Shown in pieces: positions 17,616 through 26,703 of a DNA stretch of 64,000 nt. The position numbers and the translations under genes were made by a program. Positions within the stretch are counted from its first letter, which is position 1, and the number at the start of each line of letters is the position of its first letter. Location: contig NZ_LAQU01000024.1 of NCBI RefSeq assembly GCF_000970345.1, positions 19,405 through 83,404 on the forward strand. Direction: 5' to 3'. The notes below the pieces were generated by a model. It was not told where the DNA came from, ran no database searches, and worked only from the letters and a program-made list of their open reading frames with translations. The DNA comes from Robbsia andropogonis (GTDB lineage: Bacteria > Pseudomonadota > Gammaproteobacteria > Burkholderiales > Burkholderiaceae).

Positions 17616-18416
17616 TCACTGCACGATCTGGGGCGGTGTTGCGATACGACTCTCCCGGGCGGCCACCTCGATGGCCACGCCGGGTACGCGGTTAAACATC
17701 GACAGCGCCGTTGTCGTTGCTCCGGCATCAGTCAGCAGTGTCCATTGACGCTCCATCGGCGTCCAGTGTTGCTGGCTGGCCCGGCCGAGCTTGTCGGCGG
17801 TCACGAGCACAAAAACGTGTGCCGCCTGCCGAGTGACACACTCCTTTAAATAGGCCTGTTCCGCACTGGCTTCGCAAAGACCGCGTTGCGCAACCACGCC
17901 ATCGGCACCCAGGAACGCCTTGTCGACAGTGATCCTGCTGAGCGCCAGTTGCGCCAACGGCCCGAGGGTACTCATGCTCGATGGACGAATATCGCCGCCA
18001 ATCAGCGTCAACCTGCAATCCGTCGCCGCAAGCGCCGATACCACCAGCAAATTGTTGGTGACAACGTGCAAGTCGGCATGCCCGGCGAGATGTCGCGCGA
18101 GCGCTGCCGTTGTCGTGCCGCCATCGAGAAAAACCGTGTCCCCGGCGCTGACATGTCGTGCGGCGGCGCGACCGATCCAATCCTTCTGGTCGCGCCCGCT
18201 GTCCACGCGCTCGGCCAGCGTCGCTTCCGGCTCGTGTGTTTCCACGACTGCAGCGCCGCCATAGGTGCGCAGTATCAGCCGATCATCGGCCAACGCGCGA
18301 AGATCGCGGCGTACCGTGGCCTCCGACATCCCGAAATGAGCACATAAGGTGCCGACATCGGTCATCCCGCCAAGGACCGCTTCCAACATCGCCTCACGGC
18401 GCTTTGCCACTTTCAT
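17616..18416 (-). CDS. DeoR-family transcriptional regulator
   Basis: Sugar-operon repressor type of 266 residues. N-terminal HTH is VGTLCAHFGMSEATVRRDLRAL near residues 20-45; the DeoR C-terminal sensor shows FLDGGTTTAALARHL and TNNLLVV, a sugar-phosphate isomerase-like fold. It lies at the downstream end of the sugar-acid cluster and likely responds to a phosphorylated intermediate of the pathway. No signs of damage. Confidence 0.9.
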   Translation of the reverse strand: MKVAKRREAMLEAVLGGMTDVGTLCAHFGMSEATVRRDLRALADDRLILRTYGGAAVVETHEPEATLAERVDSGRDQKDWIGRAAARHVSAGDTVFLDGGTTTAALARHLAGHADLHVVTNNLLVVSALAATDCRLTLIGGDIRPSSMSTLGPLAQLALSRITVDKAFLGADGVVAQRGLCEASAEQAYLKECVTRQAAHVFVLVTADKLGRASQQHWTPMERQWTLLTDAGATTTALSMFNRVPGVAIEVAARESRIATPPQIVQ

Positions 18417-18526
18417 CTGCCTGTCTACGCCTCCCCTCTCATACCATCGGCAAGCTTCCCCGCTGTCTCTGCATGCTTATTGCACACGTCCGCGCCCTCC
18501 AGCGCCATGGTACCGCGACATCACCG

Positions 18527-19765
18527 TCAGCCACCGATCCACGCCTCTGAAACATTGACGTACTTGATCCGTTGGCGGAAGAACGTATAAGCGATATCGA
18601 GGGAACCATCCGGCGCCTCGATGATGGAGGGGTATGAGTATTCGCGGTTGCGCTGGCCTTTCGAGTCGTTGGTCAAGCAGAATCCGTCACCGAGTTCGAG
18701 ATGGCGGGTCCGCCACGTCTTGCCATTATCCGTCGAAATCGCGAGCGACATCGGCGCGCGGGGTGCGCCCCAAAATGCCGTGCCGCGGGTGGAAGCGGAT
18801 TGATCGCGCAATGGCGCGTTCGGGTCCTCTTCGGTGTCCTCGATGTCGTCATACAGTGACTTTCGCCGGCCGGTCGCATTTGATGCGTCACTGTGATTGT
18901 AGACAAGCGCCAGATGACCGTTGCGTAACACGACGAACTGCACGGACGCGTTGTTGTTGGGCAAAGTCGTCGGTTCCGGGGCGCTCCAGTCGCGACCATT
19001 CGTCGAGCGGCTTGCGTAGATCGTGTCCGCCCAGCGGCTGCGATACAGGGCCAGTAGCGTACCGTCGGCTAATTGTTGCACGTTCATATGTACGCAACCG
19101 GTACTATCTGGTACCTCATGGGTGCTCCAACTCACACCGCCATCACGCGACACCATGACCGCGCTGATATCGTCATTGCCGCTCCAACGCTCACCCGGTG
19201 CGCTGCGGCAGAAGAAAACGGGGCAAAGCCAACTGCCATCGGCCAACACCAACAGCGGCTGCCGCACGAAGGTGCCTGCCCGCTCGAACAGGGTCTCGAT
19301 CGGGCCCCACGTCGTGCCATGATCACGGGAGATACGTCGCCGAACAATCGAGGTGTTCTGGTTACCGGACTTCTGCGCGGTGTACAACAGCCATAACGCA
19401 CCGCCCGGGGCCGTGAACAGCACCGGGTTCTGCTCTGATCGGGTCGGATCGTCCGATAGCTTGACGGCCTCGCTCCATCGTGTCGTACCTGCCGCCAGTC
19501 GCGATGCGTAGATCGACACGTCGGGAATACCCTCCTGGGTCCCGCCAAACCACACACAGAGCAGATCACCATTCGCCAGCCGGTGGAGATTTGCGGCGTG
19601 ATTCTGGACGCAGGCGCTAGGTAGGAATGCTTCGATACGACCCGAGTCTGCGAAATGCGTCGCCAGTTCGGTGCCGTCCCAACGCGGCGCACCAGTCAGT
19701 GGTCGGACATCGGCATCCGTGGCGTCGATCGCGCGTGCGTCGGTATTGGACAATGCAACTCCCAT
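18527..19765 (-). CDS. Sialidase-like BNR-repeat protein, no signal peptide
   Basis: A 412-residue predicted six-bladed propeller. Four Asp-boxes are visible: SRDHGTTW, SRDGGVSW, STNGRDW and STDNGKTW. A good ribosome site (AAGGAG) precedes the ATG at 19765; a Met 11 codons earlier would overlap the symporter gene. There is no Sec or Tat signal, so it should act in the cytoplasm on an imported compound. It need not cleave sialic acid; proteins of this BNR_2 type are common in catabolic clusters without sialate genes, and here no sialate-specific kinase or epimerase is present. Confidence 0.85.
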   Translation of the reverse strand: MGVALSNTDARAIDATDADVRPLTGAPRWDGTELATHFADSGRIEAFLPSACVQNHAANLHRLANGDLLCVWFGGTQEGIPDVSIYASRLAAGTTRWSEAVKLSDDPTRSEQNPVLFTAPGGALWLLYTAQKSGNQNTSIVRRRISRDHGTTWGPIETLFERAGTFVRQPLLVLADGSWLCPVFFCRSAPGERWSGNDDISAVMVSRDGGVSWSTHEVPDSTGCVHMNVQQLADGTLLALYRSRWADTIYASRSTNGRDWSAPEPTTLPNNNASVQFVVLRNGHLALVYNHSDASNATGRRKSLYDDIEDTEEDPNAPLRDQSASTRGTAFWGAPRAPMSLAISTDNGKTWRTRHLELGDGFCLTNDSKGQRNREYSYPSIIEAPDGSLDIAYTFFRQRIKYVNVSEAWIGG

Positions 19766-19784
19766 TTGCGGCTCCTTCAGTTGT

Positions 19785-21230
19785 TCAGTGCGCGTCATGG
19801 CGTGCCAACCGCGAGGCTCCCGCGGTATTGCCGGACATGTTCGCGTTGGCGGACTTGCTGCTCGACGGGAACAGCAAGCGTTCGACGACGATCACGACTG
19901 CCGGGACGGCCAGGGCGATATACATGTTATCGATGCCGAATGGATTGCCCAGCAGGTACCAGACCGTGGTGGCGATGGTCGCCGTGATCATGCCGAGGCA
20001 GGCACCGCGCGCGCTGTTATAAAACGGCAAATAAATACCGATCAATGCCACGACCGAAACCGTCAAGCGCAATGCGCGCGTGAAGAATGACAGTGCCAGG
20101 ATTTGCGGGACGAACAGCACGAACACCAGCGGGATAATGCCGACGACCACCGAGATCCAGCGCGACATCTGAAATTCCCGTTCCGGCGTTGGGTTGTAGC
20201 GCGGTACGTAGAAATCCTTGACGACCAACGACGAGATCGACAGCGCGACAGTGCTGACACTCACGAAGTTCGATGCCACCAGCGACGTGGTGACGACGGC
20301 CGCCATGATCGGCGACATATGCTCGAGGAAAGTCGGCAGTGCGTACAGGCTCTTGATCCCTGGGAACAGGAACTTTGCAGCAACGCCGAGAAAACCGAGC
20401 GACAGCGCGATCGGAATACACAGCAACGCGCACCACAATGCCGACGCCCGTGCGGCGGAGGCAGTGCGTGTCGCAGAAATTGCTTGGAGGATGAACTGTG
20501 TCGAGAAAATGGCACCGGCGGTACCAATGACCCAGGCACCGATCGTACCGACCTTCAGTGAACCTTGCCAGGTGAAGTAGTGCTCGGGCATGGCCGCGCG
20601 CATCGGTGCGATGCCGCCGGTCATCCTCCATGCCACGACCACGAGGATCGAAATACCCAGCAGCTTGAACGCGCTATGAACAACGGTCATGTAAGCGACG
20701 CTTTTTAGGCCGCCCCATGCGAAGTAAATCGTACTCACGATGGCCGTGATGATTGCGGCGGTGGCCAGATTTGTCTTCAGTACGGTGGATATCGCCGCCG
20801 CGCCGCTGACATAGTTTCCGACGTTCACAAGGAATAGCGCATAGATCATGATTGCCGAGACGATCGTCTTGGCCGTGCGGCCGTATTTATTGGCGATGAA
20901 CCCGGAGATCGTGAATTCGCCGGAGTTGTAGAACCGGCGGGCCATGAACAGCCCGAAGAGCAGGAATCCGATGGATGCGGCAATCGTCGACCACGATGCG
21001 GCAATGCCCACGTTAAACGCTTCCTGCGAGGTACCCACCGTTGATTTGGCGCCGATAAACTCGGACATCATCAGGAAGGCCACCAGCAGCACCGGCATCG
21101 AGCGGCCCGCCACCATGAATTGTGACGCATTGCGGCTACGCAATCGCACGCTGACGATACTCGTGATAACGATATAAACGGCCACCATGCCGATGATCAG
21201 CGTGGTGGTACCCAGGTTCGACGTGTCCAT
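19785..21230 (-). CDS. Sodium:solute symporter (SSS) family transporter
   Basis: Inner-membrane Na+-coupled importer of 481 residues with about 13 membrane segments. The first segment is followed by RSMPVLLVAFLMMSEFIGAKSTVGT, the conserved stretch of this family (FSTAFMGxWGT-like region). A strong ribosome site (AAGGAGACAGG) precedes the ATG. It is located between PdxA2 and the sialidase-like gene, so it presumably imports the sugar acid or glycoside used by the cluster. Confidence 0.9.
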   Translation of the reverse strand: MDTSNLGTTTLIIGMVAVYIVITSIVSVRLRSRNASQFMVAGRSMPVLLVAFLMMSEFIGAKSTVGTSQEAFNVGIAASWSTIAASIGFLLFGLFMARRFYNSGEFTISGFIANKYGRTAKTIVSAIMIYALFLVNVGNYVSGAAAISTVLKTNLATAAIITAIVSTIYFAWGGLKSVAYMTVVHSAFKLLGISILVVVAWRMTGGIAPMRAAMPEHYFTWQGSLKVGTIGAWVIGTAGAIFSTQFILQAISATRTASAARASALWCALLCIPIALSLGFLGVAAKFLFPGIKSLYALPTFLEHMSPIMAAVVTTSLVASNFVSVSTVALSISSLVVKDFYVPRYNPTPEREFQMSRWISVVVGIIPLVFVLFVPQILALSFFTRALRLTVSVVALIGIYLPFYNSARGACLGMITATIATTVWYLLGNPFGIDNMYIALAVPAVVIVVERLLFPSSSKSANANMSGNTAGASRLARHDAH

Positions 21231-21345
21231 TCCTGTCTCCTTGTGCGATACCGTGGCACGCCTCGTGGTGGTGGCTCACGGATTCAGATCGCCCGGCGGG
21301 CCGAGATCGGCGTTACCGGATCACGTTTATTTTTTTATTGCCGGC

Positions 21346-22395
21346 TTATGAGGACAACGCATTCAACCGCGGCTGTCCCTGCTCCGTCATTTTCTCCGCC
21401 GAGCGTCGCGTGGCGAGTTCCTGCGCCTGCCTTAACGCCTCCAGCATGCTGCCTTCGTCAGCCACGCCGGAACCGGCGATGTCGAAAGCCGTACCATGGT
21501 CCACCGACGTTCTAATCACCGGCAAGCCGACGGTCACATTGACGCCTGCTTCGAGACCCATCACCTTGACCGGGCCATGGCCTTGATCGTGATACATGGC
21601 GACAACCAGGTCGAAGTCCCCGCGACCGGCGCGAAAAAACAGGGTGTCAGCGGGCAACGGACCTTCCACGTGCCATCCACGCGAGCGCACCACCTGAACT
21701 GCCGGGATGATCTTCTCTTCTTCCTCGCCATAGCCGAACAATCCGTTCTCACCCGCATGGGGATTGATGCCGCAGACACCAATGCGCGGGTTGGCGATCC
21801 CGGCACGGACCAGCGTCTGATGTCCGCGTTCGATGGTGCGTTGCACGAGGCCCGGTTCGATCTTGCGAATCGCGTCGAGCAGGCCGATATGCGTGGTTAC
21901 GTGAATGACGCGGAGCTTTGGTGCAACCAGCATCATCGACACTTCGTCGATACCGGTCAGATGCGCGAGCATTTCCGTGTGGCCTGGGAAAATGTGGCCG
22001 CCCGCATGCAGTGCTTCCTTGTTCAAGGGCGCGGTACAGATCGCATCGAGTTCACCGGCCGAGGTGAGCTCGACGGTTTTCGCGATGAATTGATAAGCCG
22101 CGTCGCCCGCGACGGACGACAACGTGCCGTATGGCAGGTCCGCCGGAATCAGGCCGAGGTCGATGCAATCGACCACCCCTTGCGTGAACCGCGCCTCGGC
22201 TGGACGTGAAATGGTGCGCACGTCCAGCGTGACGCCAGCAAGGCGGGCGGCGTCGCGCAGACGTCCCGCATCGCCGATCACTAACGGGCGGCATTGTTCG
22301 TAGACGCTCGCGTGCGCGAGGCTTTTCATGATGATCTCGGGGCCGACGCCTGCCGCATCCCCCATCGTGATACCAATCACCGGACGGTAGGTCAT
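21346..22395 (-). CDS. pdxA2: PdxA2-type 4-phospho-sugar-acid dehydrogenase
   Basis: NAD-dependent oxidative decarboxylase of 349 residues. N-terminus VIGITMGDAAGVGPEI is conserved, metal/substrate residues lie in HTEMLAHLTG, and the C-terminal signature is MYHDQGHGPVKVMG, which marks the PdxA2 branch rather than the pyridoxal pathway PdxA. In D-threonate catabolism PdxA2 converts D-threonate 4-phosphate to dihydroxyacetone phosphate. The start at 22395 has GGAG upstream. It lies in one leftward series with the DUF1537 kinase, its known functional partner. Confidence 0.88.
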   Translation of the reverse strand: MTYRPVIGITMGDAAGVGPEIIMKSLAHASVYEQCRPLVIGDAGRLRDAARLAGVTLDVRTISRPAEARFTQGVVDCIDLGLIPADLPYGTLSSVAGDAAYQFIAKTVELTSAGELDAICTAPLNKEALHAGGHIFPGHTEMLAHLTGIDEVSMMLVAPKLRVIHVTTHIGLLDAIRKIEPGLVQRTIERGHQTLVRAGIANPRIGVCGINPHAGENGLFGYGEEEEKIIPAVQVVRSRGWHVEGPLPADTLFFRAGRGDFDLVVAMYHDQGHGPVKVMGLEAGVNVTVGLPVIRTSVDHGTAFDIAGSGVADEGSMLEALRQAQELATRRSAEKMTEQGQPRLNALSS

Positions 22396-22507
22396 GACGG
22401 TCACTCCTCTATGCGCGTTTATTGCTTGTTGTTCACCGCAGGGCACGATGCCGTGCGGGATGAAAATGCCAGTCGATGGTCATTCCGGACGCGATGCGTT
22501 TTTTGCT

Positions 22508-23983
22508 TCAAGAATCCTGCCTGTTCTTTTTCAGATGACGCCAGACCCGCACCAGCGTTCCTTGATCACCAAAGGCGCCGGCCTTCGTGACAATGGGCAA
22601 GCGCCGCGACGTGCACGGATCACGGGTCGTGGTGGTGGTCCAGGAAACCGGCACGCCAGGCGCAATTTCCTGCTCCAATGTAAATGCGGTGATGCCTGCC
22701 GCCCACAGCAACGCGCGAGCAGTTTCCCCCCCGGTTGCGAATATCGCAGACGCGTCGGTCACGATTGGCGCCAGCCATGCGCCAAACGCCTGCGCCAGCC
22801 GATATCCGTCGCCAACGCGTGACCGGTCTTGCTGTGCGAGCGACACCACCACGTCGTGGCCGGCGCATAGCGTATCCGACACGCGCGCCAGGACGGAACG
22901 ACGCAATGACGCCGCATCGTCCGTTTGCGCGGTATCCAACAACGCGGACACCTCGATTGCGACATGAACCAATCCGGCACCGGCCGTTTCCTGCAAGTCG
23001 GCGATTTGTCCATGTGACACGCTAGACATGCTGCCGACGACGAACAATGCGCCCTGCCTCGTACGTGCCGTCGCGCGGGCGGTATCAGCGCTGATCGATG
23101 CATCCGCGTCTGCTGCCTTTCCGACTACCCTGCTGAACACCCCTGCCTCGCCCAAAGCCCGCGTCAGGGATCGCGCCAGACCTGCGGAGCCCACCCAGAA
23201 GACATCGCGCATCGAAGCCGTGGCGTTTGCGATGGCATCGAGATCATCCAAAGAGACCGCGTCGCACACCAGGGCCTGCATGCCGTCGACACGTGCTGCG
23301 TGAACCGCATGCCGCCATGCATCGCGCGCATTCGCTCGAGACGAGGAAACCGGCTGATGCCGCACGCGCAAGCCCGTGGCGCTCAGCATCACAACCAGAT
23401 CGCCGGTACCCGACAAACGCTCGTTACGCCATACCTCGGTGTCCTCGACCGGGATGCCGTGCAGCAGTTGACGGCCGCCTTCCGTGGTGCGACCGGCTTC
23501 CGGCAGCGCCGGCGCGACAATCGCCAGACCGAGTAGCGGCGCGAGTGCGGCAACCTCGGCAGCGAGATGTCCTCGCAATGTCGAGTCAACTTTCTTGAAA
23601 ATTCCCGGTGCACCTGCATTGTCGGATGCGCACGCGTTGACGCCGCTATTGCCTCGCATGACTGCGTCGCGATGTATCCGTGCGGCCTCGGATGGGGTCA
23701 TCCGACGCGAATCCAGATCGATCGCCAGCACGTGGGGCACGGTACGCGGCGCTGCCCCGGTATCGCCAGATAGCCGTGACAATGCGGGTGGCGCGGCAGG
23801 CGACGCCAATACCACCTGCGCGTGAGCGCCATATCGCACCGCCGTGGCGGCACAGTCAGCAGCGCCGGAGAGGTCGTCGGCGAGGATCAGTAACGATGTG
23901 GATTGCACCAATCCGATTTCTTTCGGCATGCGATGCGCACGGTCTGGATCGGCGGGTTGCACCGCATCGAACAAGGCAATCAT
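22508..23983 (-). CDS. Four-carbon acid sugar kinase (DUF1537 family)
   Basis: Kinase of the OtnK/DtnK family, 491 residues, which phosphorylates D-threonate, D-erythronate or L-threonate-like acids. The N-terminal domain shows LILADDLSGAADCAATAVRYG, and the C-terminal nucleotide domain has FATGGETARALLWAAG and TKAGAFGDQGTLV. Its start overlaps the dehydrogenase stop (ATGA). Paired with PdxA2 this fits the four-carbon acid sugar route to dihydroxyacetone phosphate; which acid is the substrate is not readable. Confidence 0.88.
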   Translation of the reverse strand: MIALFDAVQPADPDRAHRMPKEIGLVQSTSLLILADDLSGAADCAATAVRYGAHAQVVLASPAAPPALSRLSGDTGAAPRTVPHVLAIDLDSRRMTPSEAARIHRDAVMRGNSGVNACASDNAGAPGIFKKVDSTLRGHLAAEVAALAPLLGLAIVAPALPEAGRTTEGGRQLLHGIPVEDTEVWRNERLSGTGDLVVMLSATGLRVRHQPVSSSRANARDAWRHAVHAARVDGMQALVCDAVSLDDLDAIANATASMRDVFWVGSAGLARSLTRALGEAGVFSRVVGKAADADASISADTARATARTRQGALFVVGSMSSVSHGQIADLQETAGAGLVHVAIEVSALLDTAQTDDAASLRRSVLARVSDTLCAGHDVVVSLAQQDRSRVGDGYRLAQAFGAWLAPIVTDASAIFATGGETARALLWAAGITAFTLEQEIAPGVPVSWTTTTTRDPCTSRRLPIVTKAGAFGDQGTLVRVWRHLKKNRQDS

Positions 23984-25194
23984 GGCAGCAGGCGGCGATA
24001 GATCGCCCGCATATCCTCGAGCGTCAATGTCTTCGGATTGTTACCAAGCAGCCGCGTCACTTTCGAAGCGGCCACCGCCAGCGCGTCAACATGCTCGTCG
24101 CGTACGCCATAGGCGGTAAGGTCCTGGGGAATCTGTAACGCGGCGGTCCACGACACGATCTGCTCCATCAACTTTCGTGCCGCGTCTGTATCGCTGTCCG
24201 ATGTCGCGGACAACGTCAGCGCACGTGCGACCTCCGCGAGACGCGGTTCGATCGCATCCAGGTTGAACGCCATCACATGCGGCAGCAGCATCGCGTTCGC
24301 CACGCCATGCGTCACGTCGAACATGCCACCCAGCGGATAGGCCAATGCGTGTACCGCTGCTGTACCGGCAGCCGTCAGTGCCATGCCACCGTACGTCGAG
24401 CCAAGCAGCATTGCTTCGCGCGCGGCGAGGTTGCAGCCGTCCTCGTAGGCTTGTACCAGGTTCGCGCCAATCAATCGCATTGACGCCATCGCGTACATAT
24501 CGCTGACCGGGTTCGCCTTTGTCGAGATAAACGATTCCAGTGCATGCACGAACGCATCCATGCCGGTAGCGGCCGTGATCGCTTTCGGGACGCTGACGGT
24601 CAGCGTTGCGTCCAGCAGGACCAGGTACGGCATCAGGTGCTGGCTAACGATGCCGACTTTCAGTGCTTCATCGGGCAACGTCACGATCGCATTCGGCGTG
24701 ACTTCGGAGCCAGTGCCCGCGGTCGTCGGTACCGCAATCAGCGGCACGCCCGGAACGGCAATCTTGTCGATACCCAGCCAGTCCCGCAATGGCGTGGTCT
24801 CGCCAACCTGCCCATTCGTCAGGCGCACGGCAAATAGCTTGGCCGCGTCGAGCACGCTGCCGCCGCCCACGGCCAGAATCGCGTCCGGTCGCGCCGGTGC
24901 GATGTCCTCCTGGAACACGGCTTCGATATTGTCGATCGTCGGCTCCGGCATCACGCCGCGAACGACAGTCGTCTGGATATCGGCGCCTTGCAGCATCGAT
25001 ACGACACGCTCCGTCACACCTAGGCGATCCATCGAGGGCTGCGTAATCACCGTGATGCAACGGATTGGGCGATTCAGCAACGGCAGATAATCGAGCAACT
25101 TGTCAAGACTGCCGCAACCATGCACCAGATGCGGTGCGGTGACAACGTGACGGATGACGGCGTTTGCGGCTTGCGATGGCATGGTCTGGCTCAT
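23980..25194 (-). CDS. Iron-containing alcohol dehydrogenase
   Basis: Group III metal-dependent dehydrogenase of 404 residues. It has the NAD motif GGGSVLDAAK, PTTAGTGSEVTPNAIV, and metal-ligand regions AFVHALESF and GGMFDVTHGVANAMLLPHVM. Its start overlaps the DapA-like gene stop (ATGA) and its stop overlaps the kinase start, so it is in a tightly coupled three-gene segment. It probably oxidises or reduces an aldehyde or alcohol intermediate of the pathway. Confidence 0.9.
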   Translation of the reverse strand: MSQTMPSQAANAVIRHVVTAPHLVHGCGSLDKLLDYLPLLNRPIRCITVITQPSMDRLGVTERVVSMLQGADIQTTVVRGVMPEPTIDNIEAVFQEDIAPARPDAILAVGGGSVLDAAKLFAVRLTNGQVGETTPLRDWLGIDKIAVPGVPLIAVPTTAGTGSEVTPNAIVTLPDEALKVGIVSQHLMPYLVLLDATLTVSVPKAITAATGMDAFVHALESFISTKANPVSDMYAMASMRLIGANLVQAYEDGCNLAAREAMLLGSTYGGMALTAAGTAAVHALAYPLGGMFDVTHGVANAMLLPHVMAFNLDAIEPRLAEVARALTLSATSDSDTDAARKLMEQIVSWTAALQIPQDLTAYGVRDEHVDALAVAASKVTRLLGNNPKTLTLEDMRAIYRRLLP

Positions 25195-26198
25195 GCGACG
25201 CCTCCCTTGTGCAATGGCGCAGTTGCCTCGACCCTCCAGTCGCGGTAGACCTCCAGGGCAATGGCGAGCTTTTCACGCGTCTGTGGATCGAGCGGCAATG
25301 CGGGCGCACGGGCAGGACCGGATGGCATGCCGAGCAGACCCGCGGCGGTCTTCAACACGACCGGCATCGTTGCCCAGCCAAACGCGTCGCGCAGCGGCCG
25401 TAGCGCTTCTTGCGCGCGCCGCGCCGCCGGAATATTGCCGGCCTGGAATTGCTGCCAGATCGCCATGACCACATCCGGCACGGCGTTCGTCGTCGCGGCC
25501 ACTGCCCCATCGCCACCGGCGATCAACGTCCATAGAATCATCGAATCGGTGCCGGTCAGCACGGCGAAGTCGTCGCGGCGCAAACCGATTAATTGCAGCA
25601 AGCGATCGAAATCGCCGCCACTATCCTTGACCCCGCGGATCGTCGGCAACTCCGACAGGCGGCGCACAGAATCGATCGATAACTGCACGCCCGTCTTGGC
25701 CGGGATCGTATAAAGCATCAACGGCAACGAAGTGGATCGCGCGATCTTCGTATAATGAGCAACCAATTCTGACTGGGATGCGCCGTTGAAATACGGCGTT
25801 ATGACCGACGCCGCATCCACGCCGACGTCCTGCATCTGCTGCGTCAACGTAATGACCTCGCGGGTGGCGTAGGCACCGGTGCCCGCGATCACCGGAACAC
25901 GCCCACGCGCTTGCTCTACGGCAATTGCGGCAATGCGCAACTTCTCGCGCTCGTTCAGCGATATGAATTCCCCATTGGTGCCCAGCACGAAGATGGCGTG
26001 CACCCCTTTCTCGATCAAGCGCTCCACGAGCAGCCGCAGGGCCTCTTCATCGACGTCTTCCGTCGCCGTCATCGGTGTAATCAGCGCGGGCACGATACCG
26101 CGAGGCATGAAGGGCTGCTTGGCCGAGATAGCCGCGCCGCCGCCACCAAGGTCGGATGCTGCGGTATGAAGCGGCGATGCGGGGGAAAAGCGCTGCAT
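25191..26198 (-). CDS. DapA-family aldolase/synthase
   Basis: Class I aldolase of 335 residues. Motifs are GTNGEFISLNEREKL, YTIPAKTGVQL around the catalytic Tyr, and GVKDSGGDFD, in which Lys is the Schiff-base residue. A strong ribosome site (AGGAGAACAAT) precedes the ATG at 26198. The N-terminal 30 residues before PRGIVPALITPM are not conserved. It is the first gene of the leftward operon, opposite a LysR gene, and unlike the other DapA-like gene at 4182 it has longer N-terminal and C-terminal ends. Confidence 0.88.
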   Translation of the reverse strand: MQRFSPASPLHTAASDLGGGGAAISAKQPFMPRGIVPALITPMTATEDVDEEALRLLVERLIEKGVHAIFVLGTNGEFISLNEREKLRIAAIAVEQARGRVPVIAGTGAYATREVITLTQQMQDVGVDAASVITPYFNGASQSELVAHYTKIARSTSLPLMLYTIPAKTGVQLSIDSVRRLSELPTIRGVKDSGGDFDRLLQLIGLRRDDFAVLTGTDSMILWTLIAGGDGAVAATTNAVPDVVMAIWQQFQAGNIPAARRAQEALRPLRDAFGWATMPVVLKTAAGLLGMPSGPARAPALPLDPQTREKLAIALEVYRDWRVEATAPLHKGGVA

Positions 26199-26401
26199 AT
26201 TGTTCTCCTGTCAGCACCGGGTGGCCTGCCTGCGTGGCCGTGGCGAGGTGGCAGTCACTGTCTGGATCGATCAAAATAGAGCATCAATTTGCTCGTTTCA
26301 ATCATTCTAAACAGTTAGCAAGAACGAAAGGATCAGTAAAAACCCTGGATACGCATAAATCAATCAAATTTAGCCCCAACCAACATGCCGGCCGACCTCA
26401 T

Positions 26402-26420
26402 TTTGATTGAATCAATCAAA
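26402..26420. promoter_or_regulatory. 19-bp palindrome in divergent promoter region
   Basis: TTTGATTGA and TCAATCAAA flank a single A, a near-perfect 19-bp operator. A second TCAATCAAA half-site lies at 26360-26368, and TCAATCA also occurs near 26308-26314. All sit in the 505-base gap 26199-26703 between the DapA-like operon and the LysR gene. No gene is seen in the gap; its middle is AT-rich compared with the rest. Confidence 0.6.
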
Positions 26421-26703
26421 TATGATTGTTGACTCTTTACGGTCGGGGGCAGTGCGTGATTCGCGTAGTGACCGATCCATCGCGGCTCAGCGGCAATCCA
26501 GTCGTCCACAGATCGATCCGCTATCTTTGGACGGCCATCGGCCGTGCGACAGCATGACCGGCCTCGAAATCGGGTGCGCCTTATTAAGGCGCACTATGAT
26601 GTCGTCCTGACCACCCTCCACCGGTACCGGCCCACGCCAATCACACTGCTTGTTCACGTTGTGGCACCTACGCCAACTGCCTGGCCGACCTTACCCATCC
26701 CGC

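Noticed and set aside
19785..19798. Earlier start of the sialidase-like gene overlapping the symporter gene
   Set aside because: The later ATG at 19765 has a strong AAGGAG site; the earlier one does not.
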